A DNA stretch of 64,000 bases, taken from positions 754,001 through 818,000 of the forward strand of contig NC_059563.1 in the NCBI RefSeq assembly GCF_905220415.1. Reading direction: 5' to 3'. The translations under genes and the position numbers were made by a program. This DNA is from Colias croceus (taxonomy: Eukaryota; Arthropoda; Insecta; Lepidoptera; Pieridae). Under the pieces are notes generated by a model, which was not told the origin of the DNA, ran no database searches, and worked only from the letters and a program-made list of their open reading frames with translations. Each line of letters starts with the position of its first letter. The stretch's first letter is position 1. Positions 62,654 through 64,000 of the stretch are shown in pieces.

Positions 62654-64000
62654 CAGTGGTGGTCACATAATTAAAGACACCCCCGAATTGACCATAAAAG
62701 ATTTACATTAGGAAGTACAATTATCTGAAAAAGGTATTTAATCTAGTATTATTTTTATTAAACCATACAAGACAATATGTTATTTAAAATGAGGGACAAA
62801 AAATAGTTATATTCCTTGTTAGTTTCGACACTTGCTCTCTGTGGGAATGTAACACAAACTTTGTTAACGTACGTATAGCTGGCCACTTAATTAAAGACAA
62901 CAAGAAATGAGTTACAATTTTTTATAAATAAAAAGAAACAGCATTGTGCTTTACTTCCTTTTGTCGCGTAATTTCATAAATCATTGACACTATGATTTTT
63001 TTGGTTATTTTTAACTTTTAAAATTAAAATTCATACGTTTAATAGTTTTAATATCAATTACTATGGTTAAAAACAAGAGTTGCGACTCCTCCGCAAGAAA
63101 AAATATTTCTAACTTCCATGATAATTAAACTGTTTCGAGGAAATGGTTATGAATGCTTTAAAATATGTACCTACCGAAAACGTACTCAGAAAAGCAAAAC
63201 CAAGTGAAACTACTCGGCCGAAAGATTCAAAAATGGTGTTGTTGGCTAAAAAGATCCATTTAAAGGGTCGGAACTGATACAGTTCAGAGTTGTATGGTGC
63301 AGCAGGCTTGAAGGGGGGTCTGCAAGCACAATTAGACGGAGACTGTGTGAGGAAAACTTGCACTGAAGAGTATCTCGGAAAGTACCACTTTTGAAAAAAC
63401 AAAATGTGAAGGCAAGATTTCACTTTGCTACAAAATACGAACACTGGACTGAACGAGAGTGGAAACATGTGATGTTTCTGCATGAAACTAAGATTAATAT
63501 GATTAATTCTGTCAGAAAACAATATGTAAGACGCCATCTCAATAAGGAAATGGATCCAAGATACTCTAAAAAGTAGTCATACATGGGGGTGGAAATATTA
63601 AAGTGTGGCGCTGATTTTCTGGACTTAGTGTTGGACCTGTCAAAAAGACAGAAGGCAATATGGATAAATTCCAGTACAAGTATATTTTAGAGCAATCCAT
63701 GCTGCCCTATGCAGAGGAAAATTGACCTGTTGTTTGGACTTTTCAACACAATAATGATCCCAAGCACACAGCAAAAGTAGTGAAGTGCTTGTTAAGGAAC
63801 CAATCTGTATCTGTTTTGGATTGGCCCCCTCACAGTCCGGATTCAAATCCGATCGACAACTTATGAAATCAAGAAAGAAAGAAGTCGCGGCAAAGCGATC
63901 ATCAAACGTCGAATAACTTTGCAAAACATTTTCGAAGAATGGAACCAATTTAGTGATGCAACTTGAACAAAATTAGTTGCTTCCATGCCCAAGAGATGTA
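62654..64000 (+). pseudogene. Decayed Tc1-like transposon, cut by the window end
   Basis: 5' TIR CAGTGGTGGTCACATAATTA after a TA, with a second related segment (TGGCCACTTAATTAAAGACA) about 220 bases in, an IR/DR-like layout. From about 63060 the sequence matches Tc1-family transposase in shifting frames: KARFHFATKYEHWTEREW, MFLHETKIN (normally SDETK), GGGNIKVW, FQHNNDPKHTAKVV (normally QDNDPKHTA), LDWPPHSPDSNPIDNLW. In-frame stops and frameshifts occur, and two of three catalytic acidic positions appear replaced (by His and Asn). Not active as read. Confidence 0.85.

Noticed and set aside
63391..63948. Open frames near the window end as host genes
   Set aside because: They are broken pieces of the Tc1-like transposase and its antisense.

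Overview
The window is nuclear DNA of a moth or butterfly (Lepidoptera). It is AT-rich, its genes are split by GT-AG introns, and it is crowded with short non-autonomous Helitrons of the lepidopteran Lep1 type: 5' TC, a GC-rich 3' hairpin such as GCGGGCGAAGCCGC, then CTAG, inserted between A and T. The protein genes also fit an insect: two resilin-type cuticular proteins, an ommochrome-binding-protein-like haemolymph protein and two DUF229 proteins. I cannot fix the species.

Layout. 1-10.8 kb: no gene, only Helitrons, MITEs and retroelement tails. 10.9-15.3 kb (+): a pro-resilin-like gene with YGxP repeats and an RR-2 chitin-binding domain. 17.1-19.95 kb (-): a small relative carrying only the RR-2 domain, convergent with the first. 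20-25.4 kb: no gene, several foldback elements. 25.5-46.4 kb (-): a complete DUF229 (alkaline-phosphatase-fold) gene of 13 coding exons, with introns full of mobile DNA. 46.4-50.7 kb: repeats, including a tRNA-derived SINE. 50.8-52.4 kb (+): the ommochrome-binding-protein-like gene. 53.6-61.8 kb (+): a second DUF229 gene, divergent from the first, with matching exon structure but lacking the last four exons inside the window. Its introns hold two identical tRNA-Lys(UUU) genes and a 36-bp minisatellite. 62.65 kb to the end: a decayed Tc1-like transposon.

How the genes relate. The two cuticle genes share the intron position inside the RR domain, and the two DUF229 genes share intron positions and near-identical exon lengths, so each pair arose by local duplication. 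Both DUF229 products look like type II membrane proteins with the metal-site motifs of the alkaline phosphatase superfamily facing the lumen or outside. Their substrate is not known to me.

Helitron shorthand used below: H1 (TCCATACTAATATTATAAAT, then GCGAAAGTAAC or GCGAAAGTTTG); H2 (TCTATACTAATATTATAAAG, then CTGAAG); H3 (TCACTACATAGTATAAAAC); H4 (TCTATAATATAAAAATGAAT); H5 (TCTATACATATAATAAATC); H6 (TCTAATATATAAAACTCAAA); H7 (TCTACACTAATATTATAAAG, then AGGAAAAC). The most notable events are a Helitron inserted four bases into a 5' splice site, a threefold 102-bp tandem amplification of a Helitron 5' end, nested hAT-, Harbinger- and Tc1-type MITEs with intact target-site duplications, and the shortened DUF229 paralogue.
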